Below are positions 1 through 9,699 of a stretch of 64,000 bases of DNA, one piece after another (the first letter of the stretch is position 1; each line of letters starts with the position of its first letter). Made by a program: the position numbers and the translations under genes. The DNA lies in contig CM043698.1 in assembly GCA_023935145.1 (NCBI GenBank), positions 66,197,001 through 66,261,000 on the forward strand, given 5' to 3'. The stretch is from Bretschneidera sinensis (lineage: Eukaryota > Streptophyta > Magnoliopsida > Brassicales > Akaniaceae). The notes beneath the pieces are model-generated. The model was not told the origin of the DNA. It saw only the letters and a list, made by a program, of their open reading frames with translations, and did no database searches.

Positions 1-1134
1 ATAGTATGTAATTATTTGGAGTTTCCTTCAATCTTTAGAATCCAAAAACACATAGTAGAAGACTAGCAAACAACAGATTAATACCAAAAGAAAATCTGCA
101 ATAAACTCCAAAGATAATAAAAAAACAAAAATCAAATACTCTTACCGATTTTGCTGATCAATGATTTTTTGAATGATACAGAATCGAGTCATAATAATCA
201 TACAAAAATTTTGCACCTTTGAGAAGTGTGTAGATCATTCAATGAGGCAACACCTTATTGAGATATCAAACATGATAAAGACACTTAAAGTTGAAGGTTA
301 CCCCTTAACTGATGAACAATAAGTTCATGTAGTAATTCTGTATCTGCTTAAGGAATGTGAGCACATGAAAGTTGAGATGATGCGTGATGAGAAACTTAAA
401 AGTTTTGATGACATTGTGTGTCACTTGAAACTTGAAGATGAGCGCTTTGAGGCTGCTAAATATTCAGGTCAAGCTTGTGTTGCTGAATTCAACTTGTTCA
501 AGGCTTTGGGCCAGAAGCATAAGAAAGGTAAAGAGAATGTTCTAGCACCCAAGAAGACAAAAAAAACGCAAGAGGGGTAAGTGAGGTGGTAAGAAGGACA
601 AGACCAAAATGAGATGCTACAACTGTGGTAAGCTGGGTCACTTCGCTCATGATTGCACTGAATTGAAGAAGGTATTACCCTATTTTATTTCTTTGGTTAG
701 TGCTTAACTTTATAGCTATGTGTTGCTTACTGAATCCCATAATTTGTGGATTGTAGACTTAGGAGGGGTATGTCGTGTAGCTGGAGAACAAGGAGCATTG
801 TGGAGTACCATTACATTTGACAAAGTGCACTTTGGATATATATGAGGAGTTACTTAGGAGTTGAAGATAAGGTTTTTGACACCAATCAGCTAAGGTTGAT
901 TGGTGGTCAAACCTAACTCCTACTAATGTCCTATATGTAATTTAATTTGACAGAATTGGTTTTTGTCTTTAGTCCTTCTAGGTCTAGTTTTAATGTTATT
1001 TACTTTGGTGTGGGGTTGATGTATTGTAAGAAGCATACTTCTTTGTTGTGTTGATGTATTAAATGGTACCAAAACACTTAGATTTGGTTTGTGTTTTGTA
1101 ATATAATCAGAATTGTGGTTGTTTTTTTATTTTT
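1..1134 (+). mobile_element. Left part of an old plus-strand Ty1/copia element (gag to protease)
   Basis: This is the upstream fragment of a decayed copia retrotransposon split by the minus-strand element that begins at 1140. The gag reading is found from about 260, and a protease-like stretch follows at about 745. Its continuation (GAG-pre-integrase, RT, RNase H) is found after the insertion, from 17295 on the same strand. The first 230 bases are AT-rich leader or flank with nothing recognisable. Stops and frameshifts are frequent, so the copy is dead. Linking the two halves is an inference from strand, domain order and the shared ATATA target duplication of the inserted element. Confidence 0.75.
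238..671 (+). pseudogene. Copia gag fragment with CCHC zinc knuckle
   Basis: Gag would coat the element's RNA in virus-like particles. The reading contains the acidic segment 'FDDIVCHLKLEDERFEAAK' typical of a common plant copia gag. A lysine-rich stretch follows, then (in another frame, after a stop near 578) the zinc knuckle CYNCGKLGHFAHDC at about 616-657, a perfect CX2CX4HX4C. A stop codon (TAA at about 320) interrupts the upstream part. The only uninterrupted piece is 365-580 (71 codons). A short 'LWIVDLGGVCRVAGEQG' reading near 746-795 is probably the decayed protease start, with the active-site DSG/DTG changed to DLG. The assignment to copia is firm; no function remains. Confidence 0.75.
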
Positions 1135-1695
1135 ATATATATAGACTGAGGTTCCAATCCAAGAGGAGGGGTGAATTGGGTTTTTAAATACTTTCACTAC
1201 TTACTTACAAGTTTATAAAAACAGTTAAATGCACAAGTGTATAAACAAGTAATGTGCTTTAAATAAAAGAATTTAAAGAATAGAAAGTGCAAACTCAGTT
1301 TATAGTGGTTCGGCAATATTAGATTCGTTCCAACCCTACGTCTACTCACTTCAAAGAACCTCCTTGAAGTAATCCACTAATACTCTTAGTCGTACAACTT
1401 CACGGGTGTTACATAAACCTTACAAACGATCCCTTCCTTTCAGAAGCTAATTCTTTCCTCTCAGAAGCTAATCTCTTCCTTTTAGAAGTTAATTCCTTTA
1501 CAATAAATATGAGTTAATATAAAGTAAATGGTAGAGAGATAGCAATGAATGCTTTTACAAATGAACAATATCTCTCATTCAAAGTAAAACTTGAAGAATG
1601 GATCAACAATAAATGTTTCAAAGCTTTTGTGTATTAATGAGCAAAAACTTGATTGAATGTATAATCCTCTTTTATTAAATGCTCATTGGACTGGT

Positions 1696-1703
1696 TTTAT
1701 ATA
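1696..1703 (-). promoter_or_regulatory. LTR TATA box (3' LTR)
   Basis: TATATAAA is read on the minus strand and is flanked by GGC and ACCAG. The equivalent site at 16660-16667 in the 5' LTR is identical, and that copy would have driven the element's genomic RNA. Confidence 0.6.
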
Positions 1704-1796
1704 GCCTTGAATTAATATGGCTGTTTGGTACTGACTTGGAATGTTTTGGTTCATTAAGTACTCAAGTCTCGCATCTCAACGGTAATATTTTTCGAA

Positions 1797-2010
1797 TTAC
1801 CAGTTGACTAGGTATTAGTACCAGTCGACTGGGTCAAGTGAAAAGTCTTACTTTTTAAGGCTATAAAGAGTACCAGTCGACTGCGTAGTTTTTACCAGTC
1901 GACTGGGGACATTCTGTCCAGAATGCCAGTCAACTGGTGTAGATCACCCAGTCGATTGGGGACATACTATCCCATATCCCAGTTATCTGGTATAGGGATC
2001 CAGTCGATTG
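1797..2010. repeat. Palindrome array CCAGTCGACTGG in LTR U3
   Basis: About seven copies or near-copies of the self-complementary 12-mer CCAGTCGACTGG occur here (for example near 1826, 1872, 1897, 1929, 1958 and 2000). Some carry C-to-T type changes such as CAGTCGATTGG or CAGTCAACTGG. The same array is present in the 5' LTR (16764-16980), and a larger one lies between pol and the extra ORF (4493-4790). Palindromes in the LTR are known for Sireviruses, and their position upstream of the TATA box suggests a regulatory role. Confidence 0.8.
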
Positions 2011-2325
2011 GGTTGCCCTTTAACCGAGTTATTCATGTTTTGAAATGTTTTTGACTTAAAAACGTTTGAACGAATAGTTTTATTAAAATAATTTTACAAA
2101 AGGAGCCATAAGACAAGCTAGTTACCTGAACAAGTGAGATTTACAACTTGTTTCAATACCTTATACCTATACTAGATCTTCTGTTTTGACTTGGTGTATG
2201 ATTCGAGTTGAGTTCTTGCATCTTGATTCTTAGTTGTAGCTTTTATCATTTAAAACACTTAGATAAGACTGTTAGTACAATTAGAGTTGTGTTTTGTCAT
2301 TATTAAAATTTAGAGAGGGTCAACA

Positions 2326-2341
2326 ATCTCCCCCTTTTTGA
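2326..2341 (-). promoter_or_regulatory. Polypurine tract of the Sirevirus-like element
   Basis: On the minus strand this reads AAAAAGGGGGAGAT and directly abuts the TGTTGACC start of the 3' LTR. It is where plus-strand DNA synthesis would be primed. Confidence 0.8.
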
Positions 2342-2999
2342 TGATGACAAAGCTAATGAGAGAAAACAGTTTTAAAAACTAAGTGTTTGGTTTTTAGAAA
2401 AAATTGGGCAGAGTTTCCTCTGTTTTTTTTTTTTTGAATAAAATCAACCTGTAAATAGTTCAAAATAGTTAATATTCAATCCAGCCAAGCAACTCAACAT
2501 ATAATCATATACAACAAGTTCTTTGGAGCAATGCTCCTCCTAAATCTATTCACTATTTTAAGTTTACAGTCATTTTTCTTATATTTCTCCCCTGTTTTGA
2601 CAACAGTAGAAAATGGGGTAGTAAACAAAAAAATAAGCCACATAGACACTATAGACATTAAGATAATGCATAAATAAACTTGTATATGAAAATTTAGCAT
2701 TTTTTATGGTTGGAAAGACTTCCCGGAAAAAGCTAGAAGTTTTCATACGTGCATAAGTAGTTACAGCATATATCCAAGCAAAGAAGGTTTTATTTGAAGT
2801 AAACATATTGCGTAAAAGTAAAACAAGTATACGCATCATAATGCAAAATGAGATATATACATATAAAGCAAAGATCCATACATCATGGGCTTCTAAGAGC
2901 CAAAACTAAAAAACTACAATATATGATAAAATGATGTTCGTGCCAAGAATAACTAAAAGTTATCTATATATACAACTGAAAAGCAATACAGAAAGCAAC
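2342..2999. other. Non-coding spacer between extra ORF and 3' LTR
   Basis: This AT-rich stretch separates the stop of the extra ORF (3000) from the polypurine tract. Short open frames exist (for example 2579-2839) but resemble nothing and look like chance readings. Confidence 0.6.
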
Positions 3000-4262
3000 T
3001 CAGTGAGCAGGAGAGTCAGAGCCATCACGAATGAGATTCTGAAGCTCAACCAAGGAACCCTCTGTATGCTCTCAGTGTAGCTCAAAGTCATCCCTGAGGG
3101 AGTGAAGGTCATGATGCATGGCGTCGACGGAATAGCTCAAGCTTTGGAATTCAGACTGCATAATCAGTTGGAGGCTCTTAATAGCCTGGAGAAGATCGTC
3201 ATATCCAGCTAGACCAGTACTCGAGTCGCCCATAGGTGGTTCTCAGTCATCTGTATCCATAGTAGTAGCTGCAGTATCCGGACCTTCGTTCTCATCATTG
3301 CTATCATCCTCTCCGATCCTGATGTTCTTCCCGGCCTTCGAATAGATCATCCCATCTTGGACCGTGCACCCCATCTTTTTCAGTGAAGAGACGTTGATGA
3401 TGTCCTTGAGGTCGATGTCCTGAGCCTTGGAGGAAAAAAGAGGAACCCGGAAGTACTGGAGGATGAATGTGGTGAACATCCCATAGGGAAGGCATCCGAA
3501 GTCACTAGCTTCACAATTTATCATGTTGGCGAGCAGTAGGGGGTAGATATTGAAGTGGTGCCTAATTTTAAAGCACCAAATCAATACCACATCTATCTTA
3601 GATAGATAGCCTCGACTCCCAAGTCTCAGATGAATGGTCCAACTCATAATGAGGTTGAACAATTTCGAGTCGAGGGGAATGTCACTACATGTGTGAAATT
3701 TAGTGGGTCGAAAGACATAGTTAGGGTCACCCCTAACTATCTGACATACCTCTTCATAATCGAAATTGTCTGGCCATCCGTCCAGACTCTATTGGATCCC
3801 TTCCACATGGATCCCTAGTATACTCATCAAGAGGTCAGTGTTGACCTCGAACTCCATACCCATAACACTGGTTCTGAACCTTAGAGCCAGTGGATTTGGT
3901 TTCACCAAGTTCACATAGAACTAGTGAATCAGTCGAGGGTAATATTTATGGTGAATCTTGACCAATAGAGTCAAGTTTATTGCTTCAAAAGAAGGTAAAA
4001 TATCAAAGTTACCATGACGAATAGATTCGAAATCAACGAATTTACCCGTCATGATCTTTTTATGACGGATGATAGCGGTATACCTTTCTTTTGCTGTCGG
4101 GTTGGAGAACAATGAGTCATCGAGCACTGTCCTCGCCTTCTTACTCGAGGAGCCTGCTAACCCCTTCCCTTTTTAGTCCAGAGCTGTAAATTTGGTGGAC
4201 CTTATCCTAGTAGACACGTGAGGTCCCCCAACTGTGGTTTTAATGCGGATTCTCTCGGACAT
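3000..4262 (-). pseudogene. Extra ORF downstream of pol (Sirevirus 'ORF3'/env-like position), five internal stops
   Basis: The frame from ATG at 4262 to TGA at 3000 is 421 codons with no frameshift. It is broken only by five stop codons (about 4173, 3918, a TAG near 3807, 3240 and near 3075). The N-terminus is basic. Then comes a conserved-looking block around 'NPTAKERYTAIIRHKKI' and 'DFESIRHGNFDILPSFEAI', which recalls the so-called putative plant transposon protein family often found downstream of pol in plant retroelements. A hydrophobic middle follows (HHFNIYPLLLANMI), then an acidic D/E-rich tail and a C-terminal heptad-like region (about codons 355-415). There is no clear signal peptide, so calling it an envelope is not supported. 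It has its own upstream promoter-like signals (4433-4790). Several stops fit C-to-T decay of CAA/CAG/CGA codons. The family name is inferred from memory of the motif and needs a profile search. Confidence 0.7.
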
Positions 4263-4432
4263 TTTGGAGGAAAAACGTTTTTGGGGAAAAAAAATGAGAT
4301 TTTGGTAAAAATTGGAGATTTCAACCTTAGAAAGTTGAAATAAGTGGTATGGAGGAGTAGATCATAGTGTTTATGAGGTGTTTTAAGGAGATTTTGGTAA
4401 AAAAAAAAGAGATTTTTTAGAGAGAGAAAGCT

Positions 4433-4485
4433 TAGGGTTTCTAAAATGGCGTGAAAAACTGAAAAATTTGAAAAGACTATTTATA
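4433..4485 (-). promoter_or_regulatory. Putative internal promoter for the extra ORF
   Basis: On the minus strand a TATA box, TATAAATA, lies at 4478-4485. It is followed by the box AAACCCTA at 4433-4440 and then a CT-rich leader (CTTTCTCTCTCT, about 4418-4431). These lie about 170-215 bp before the ATG at 4262. TATA box, telo-box-like AAACCCTA and a CT-rich leader is a typical plant promoter/5' UTR arrangement. The palindrome array shared with the LTR U3 lies immediately upstream (4493-4790). Confidence 0.55.
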
Positions 4486-4492
4486 GAATCGT

Positions 4493-4790
4493 GATACCAG
4501 TCGATTGGGTTACGGTACCAGCCGACTGGATCCTTTGCAGATTTAAAATTTTTAACATACCAGTCGACTGGATCGGGACACCAGTTGACTAGGTTAACTG
4601 GTAGAGAAATGCCAGTCGACTGGGTTATTCATACCACTCGACTGGGTAGTTAACTAAAATTCAAAAAATGGCTCCAAACAAGGTCTTGGTTTATTAGTCG
4701 ACTGGTATAAACTTACTAGTCGACTGGATAATTAGGCAGTGACTTACTAGTCGACTGAGATAGACTTATTAGTCGACTAGACCAAAAAAA
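4493..4790. repeat. Palindrome array between pol and the extra ORF
   Basis: About eleven copies or variants of CCAGTCGACTGG occur in 300 bp (for example near 4498, 4529, 4560, 4580, 4613, 4634, 4695, 4716, 4748 and 4770). The left half has CCAGTCGACTGG and the right half drifts to TTAGTCGACTGG or CTAGTCGACTGG. It is denser than the LTR array and sits just upstream of the internal TATA box. Confidence 0.8.
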
Positions 4791-4956
4791 AAATTCTAGT
4801 TTTGAGTCTTAGCACAAAATTTGTTTATCTATGCCATCTTGAGTGAGGGAAATATTAAATAAGGTTTAATTTTCATTCACTAGATGTCAAGTATGCAAAT
4901 GATGAATGATGATGCAGTCAGTCATACAGTTTATCATAATATAATAATCCCATTAA

Positions 4957-6560
4957 CAGTTTAATTTTACAAAAACTAGCTTCACTTAAAGGTTTTGTAA
5001 GAATGTCAGCTATTTGATCTTCTGAAGGTATTAATTCTAGTCTTATATCACCTTTTTGAGCATGGTTTCTTAAGAAGTAATGTTTAATTTTTATGTGTTT
5101 AGTTCTAGAGTGCTGAATAAGGTTTTTGGTTAAGTTGATAGCACTTGTATTATCGCAATGTATTGGGATACTTTAAAGTTCATGCCATAGTCTTCTAGTT
5201 GTTGTTTCATCCACAATATTTGGGCACAACAACTTCCAGCTGCTACGTATTTCGCCTCGACGGTTGATAGTGCAACGGAGTTTTATTTCTTGGAAAACCA
5301 AGAAGTTAACATTGCACCTAAGAATTGATATGTTTCACTTGTGCTTTTTCTATCTAATCTACACCCTGCAAAGTCAGCATTTGAATATCCTACAAGCTCA
5401 AAAATGAATCTCTAGAGTACCATAATCCTAGGGTTTGAGTTCCTTGTAGATATCTAAGAATTCTTTTCACTACAATTACATGTGATTCCTTAGGATTAGC
5501 CTGAAATCTAGCACACATGCATACATTGAACATTATATCAGGTCTACTTGCAGTTAAATAAAGTAAAGCTCCTATCATGCTTATATAATATTTAGTGTCT
5601 ACACACTTACCTCCTTCATCAAGATCAAGTTTTGTAGATGTGCTCATAGGAGTACCAAGTGAGTGGCTTTAAGCTTTCCATCCCGAACCTCTTTAGTAGG
5701 CCCTTGGTGTATTTTGATTGATTGATGAAGATGTCTCCTTTCAATTGTTTGATTTTTAGTCTAAGGAAGTAGGTAAATTCTCTCATCATGCTCATTTCAA
5801 ATTCACCTTGCATGCACTTGGCAAAATCTTGACACATAGATTCATTAGTAGCACCAAATATAATATCATCAACATATATTTGGACTAGTAGAGTGTCATT
5901 TATATGAGTTTTTGTGAAGAGGGTTGTGTCTACTTTTCCTATTATAAAATTATTTTCAATTAAGAATTTACTTCGTCTATCATACCATGCTCTTGGAGCT
6001 TGCTTTAACCCATATAAAGCTTTAGAAAGCTTGTAGACATGATTTGGAAGACAAGGATTCTCAAATCCAAGAGGTTGCTCAACGTATACATCTTTTTCTA
6101 TAAAGCCATTTAAGAAGGCACTCTTTACATCCATTTGAAATAATTTAAACTTTTTATAACATGCAAAGGCCAATAACATTCGAATAGCTTCTAATCTTGC
6201 TACAGGAGTATAGGTCCCATCAAAGTCTATTCTTTCTTCTTGATTATATCCTTAGCAACTAGTCTAGCCTTGTTTCTAGTCACTATTCCATGTTCATCCA
6301 TCTTATTACTAAATACCCATTTAGTTCCTATTATTGTATGATTCTTTGGTCTATGAACTAAATTCCATAATTGTTTCTTTCAAATTGATTTATTTATTTT
6401 TGCATGGAAATTATCCAATCATTTTCCTTTTTGGCTTCTACAAATGTTTTTAGTTCTATTTGAGACAAATAGGCTACATACTTGCAAATGTTTCTAATAG
6501 AGGAACAAGTTCTTATCCCTTGTGAAGGATCACCAATCACTTGATCAATTAGGTGATAAT
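4957..6560 (-). pseudogene. Reverse transcriptase and RNase H of the Sirevirus-like element
   Basis: This is the 3' half of pol. The linker 'GDPSQGIRTCSSIRNIC' near 6530 leads into RT. RT shows 'FQMDVKSAFLNGFIEKDVYV' (about 6140), 'YKLSKALYGLKQAPRAWY' (about 6010) and the catalytic YVDD at about 5870. The copia signature 'YLTASRPDIMFNVCMCARFQ' follows near 5540. RNase H is visible but broken from about 5400 ('LSTVEAKYVAAGSCCAQILWMKQQ' near 5220-5280). Frameshifts (for example near 5640 and 6240) and stops in RNase H break the frame. The catalytic YVDD is intact. Sequence style and the GDPSQG linker fit Sirevirus pol. Confidence 0.88.
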
Positions 6561-6594
6561 TTACATACCTCTAATATTTGGGAAGACTATCCTC

Positions 6595-7625
6595 TTATTG
6601 ACTTGTAGATAGTTGGTCTAATTTGAGAGTTTCCATCTCTTGATTCATTTGAGGTGGGATCTCCTTTGGGTCAACAATGGGAGTAGGTGTCTCCGTCCTT
6701 GGAATGAAATCTGCATCATCATTGAAAGAAACTTCTCTACTACTAATTGGGTTAGACTCGTCAAAGGTTACATGTACAGATTCTTCTACTACTAGAGTTC
6801 TCTTATTGAAGACTCTATAAGCCTTACTAGAGGTTGAATATCCTAAGAATATCCTTTCATCGGACTTAGAGTCAAATTTACCTAAGTTAGTTTTATTGTT
6901 ATTTAGGATGAAGCATTTACAACCAAAGGTACGAAAATAGGAGATATTAGGCTTTCTACCTTTCCATAATTCATACGGAGTTTTGTCAAGCATAGGCCTA
7001 ATTAAAATTCTATTCAAGATATAGCAAAATGTGTTTACCGCTTCCACCCAAAAGTATTTTGGTAAGCTATTTTCACAAAGTATTGTTCTTGCAAATTCTT
7101 CTAGAACTCTATTTTTCCTCTCAACAACTCGATTTTGTTGAGGAGTTCTAGGAGCTGAAAAGTTGTGATAAATTCCATTTTCATCACAATATTTTGAAAA
7201 GCTTTGGTTCTCAAATTCTTTTCCATGATCACTTCTAATGCTTGAAATACAAATTCCTTTTTTATTTTGAACCTTTTTGCAAAAGTTTTCAAATCCTTTG
7301 AAAGCTTCATCCTTGTAAGCAATAAAGATAACAAAGGTATATCTTGAATAGTCATCAATAATAACAAGAGCATATTGATGGCCACCTAGACTAATGGTAC
7401 TTATTGGACTAAATAAGTCCATATGCAAAAGTTCCAATGGTCTAGTAGTTGAGATTACATTTTTTGAGTTAAAATAAATTCTAGTTTGTTTTCCCATTTG
7501 ACAAGCATCACATACTTTATTTTTTTCAAACTTGATTTTAGGTAGTCCAATGACTAAATCTTTTTTTGAAATGATTTTAAGAAAATTCATGTTCACATCA
7601 CATGACTAAACCTTTCATTTTTCAT
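6595..7625 (-). pseudogene. Integrase of the Sirevirus-like element
   Basis: A 333-codon open stretch (7596-6595) covers most of integrase. The end of the zinc-binding domain is seen as CDACQMGKQT. The catalytic core keeps all three acidic residues: Asp in 'LLHMDLFSPI', Asp in 'IRSDHGKEFEN' and Glu in 'QNRVVERKNRVLEE'. A GKG-like C-terminal segment 'GYSTSSKAYRVFNKRTLVVEES' follows. This is the best-preserved part of the element, but it is cut off from gag and RT by stops and frameshifts, so it is not expected to be made as part of a working polyprotein. Confidence 0.9.
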
Positions 7626-8007
7626 TTTTGGAATGCAAGGATTTTAAGTCAACTATATAGACATTTTCATGTCTATGGCCAACAAACTTGATCTTGTTAC
7701 TCTTGATGTCTATAACTAGACAATGAGAGGTTTCAAATATGACTTTGTTGCCTTTATCACATAGTTGACTAATACTTAGCAAATTTGGCTTAAGGCCTTG
7801 TACTAATAATACATTATCTATGGTTGAGAAATTATTACCAACTTTTCAATGCCCGATGATCTTTATTTTTGTGTTGTCTTCAATGGTGACATGTCCGCCA
7901 TATCTTAGAGTTAGCTCATTGAATACACTTTTATCACCGGTCATGTGCTTTGAGTATCCACTATCAAGGTACCAACAATTATCTTTTTCCTTGGTGTGAA
8001 GACATAT
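7626..8007 (-). pseudogene. Protease and GAG-pre-integrase segment of the Sirevirus-like element
   Basis: Reading leftwards, 'CWYLDSGYSKHMTGDKSVF' near 7935-7985 is the aspartic protease active site (DSG). 'NVLLVQGLKPNLLSISQLCDKG' (about 7760-7815) and 'VYIVDLKSLHSKNEK' (about 7630-7675) follow, both standard in plant copia pol. One stop lies near 7847 (GH*KVG) and others just before 7596. Confidence 0.85.
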
Positions 8008-8757
8008 TTACATCACACAAGAATACGCAATTGCATTTTTTGGTACCCAAAATTTCTTGGGTCCTTTGGGGTTAGTCCTTGAAAATAAGATTCCTTTTAG
8101 GACCCATACTTTCTTAACAACATATTGTGTTCTATAGACGTGTTGATGATGCACAATCCTAGGATAATAGTTATTGAAATTTCTAGGATGACTTAGTTGT
8201 GCATGTCTATAATTCTTTGGATAATAATTCCTAGGATACAAATTTCTATTGTGAGGAATATGCATGTCATTTCTAGGAAATGTATGATGATGATTTCTAG
8301 GATACTTGCTTACATTATTATGAATATGCATATTATTTCTAGAATAACCATGATAATAATTCCTAGGATACGCTTATGCACTATGCAAGTCTTGAGTATA
8401 CATGTTATTTCTAAGATGCATATGATGGTTACTTCTAGGATGTGTATAAGCATTTCTTGAATGAACATACATATAAGCATGAGTATTTCTAGAATGTTTC
8501 ATTCTTGTATATGCATTAGAATTAGTATTTCTAGACCTACTAGCATTCATTGAGGAAATGCTTTTAACCTTGCTAGTGGTCTTTGAAGTAGAGGCTTCAT
8601 TCACACATGATGCTTTCATGAATAAGCTCTCTTTTGATTTTTGCTTGCCTAATGGAGAATATCCTAACCCAGATTTTCCTCCACTTAATCTTTGGAAAGA
8701 TAACACGTCATTAAGCTTTTCTTTTCCAAGCACGAGTCTAGACATTGTGACATTCAA
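8008..8757 (-). pseudogene. Repetitive His/Asn/Tyr/Pro-Arg-Asn linker between gag and protease
   Basis: The two overlapping open readings (8757-8374 and 8331-8008) encode a low-complexity domain with a recurring P/S/L-R-N motif every 8-10 residues (SRNTHAY, SRNAYTH, YPRNYY, YPRNHHH, FPRNDMH, LYPRNYY, HPRNFNNYY). It ends in the copia linker 'TNPKGPKKFWVPK' at about 8030-8070. The DNA shows matching repeats of TTTCTAGGA-type words. A stop at about 8372 splits it. The domain probably arose by repeat expansion in the nucleocapsid/linker region; its role is unknown. Confidence 0.7.
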
Positions 8758-8774
8758 TTCTAATATCTTATTCT

Positions 8775-9694
8775 TTAAGTTTTCGTTTTCATCTTTAAGA
8801 AAATCTTGAGAAGATCATAAAGCAATGAATATAGTTTATTTTTTTCTTCTTTTAGACTTGTCATCTCTTTAGAAAGAGATGACACATCTTTCTTAAGAAT
8901 AGAGTTCCTAGAATCGAATTTATTCAATTCTTTATGCATTTTATTTATGACTTCTATCAATTCTTCACTATTACTAACAATGTTATTTTTTGAAGAGGGA
9001 AAAGTCGATACCTCATTTTCATCATCAATTGCTATAAGACATAGGTTGGCAATTTCCTTATTTTTTGAAGCTCTTGTATAGTTTGCTTGTAGCTGTACAA
9101 TCGCCTTGATGTGACCGGGCTTCTTGCATCCATAACACATAAGTGGTTCCCTTTTTGAAGTGGGATCCTTTGTGTATGGTTTTTTGCTTTTCTTCAAGAA
9201 TCTGTGAAACTATTTAGTGATTAAAGCTATCTCACCATCTTCCCCGCTGTTCTCCACCTCTTCTTCCATTTCTTCTTCTTTGTTGCTCATAAAGGCTTTG
9301 AAAGCAAGCACCTTTTTCTTCTTCTCATCATCATTGACAATGGGATTCATTTCTTCTATCTTATATGTCAATACTGACCCAAGAAGTGTTTCGACATCAA
9401 GTTTGTCGAGATCTTTGGCCTCCTGAATGGTTGTCTTCTTTGGTTTCCAAGGAGGTGGTAGAGATTTTAAGATTTTTCTCGTTAGTTCAAACTCCTCAAT
9501 ATTCCTACCAAGAAGGTTCAAACTGTTAACAATAGTTGTGAAATGTGAGTGCATTTGAGAAATGGTTTCGTTAGGAGACATTTTAAAAGATTCATATTCG
9601 GATACTAGCATATAGATTTTTAATTTTTTAACTTCACTAATTCCTTCATATGTAACTTGCAGTTTATCCCAAATCTCCTTAGCCGAAAGACGTG
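8775..9694 (-). pseudogene. Gag (main part) of the Sirevirus-like element
   Basis: Gag forms the element's particle. From the nested-insertion edge leftwards the reading is 'RLSAKEIWDKLQVTYEG' and 'LVSEYESFKMSPNETISQMHSHFTTI', the UBN2/gag core. Then come 'LTRKILKSLPPPWKPKKTTI', an acidic E-rich segment, and the zinc knuckle CYGCKKPGHIKA at about 9105-9140. The knuckle's last cysteine has been lost. A coiled-coil-like segment rich in K/E/L follows (about 8800-8960). Stops near 9207 and 8773 and a frameshift break it. Its N-terminus is at 15748-16050, beyond the nested element. Confidence 0.88.
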
Positions 9695-9699
9695 GAAAT

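Larger units (their letters stand above)
1140..2325 (-). repeat. 3' LTR of the Sirevirus-like element
   Basis: This 1186-bp block matches 16106-17289 throughout, with scattered substitutions. The right end reads GGTCAACA, giving TGTTGACC as the LTR start on the minus strand. The left end has decayed from TGCAGACT (kept in the other LTR) to TATAGACT. A minus-strand TATA box lies at 1696-1703. The palindromic 12-mer CCAGTCGACTGG and variants occur several times at about 1797-2010, upstream of that TATA box and so within U3. Confidence 0.93.

Noticed and set aside
3243..3662. A separate 139-codon host gene
   Set aside because: It is in the same frame as the preceding and following pieces of the 421-codon post-pol ORF of the Sirevirus-like element.
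4493..4790. Regularly recurring short palindromes that could suggest a CRISPR-like array
   Set aside because: Spacing is irregular, the 12-mer is self-complementary, the context is a plant retrotransposon, and no cas-like genes exist.
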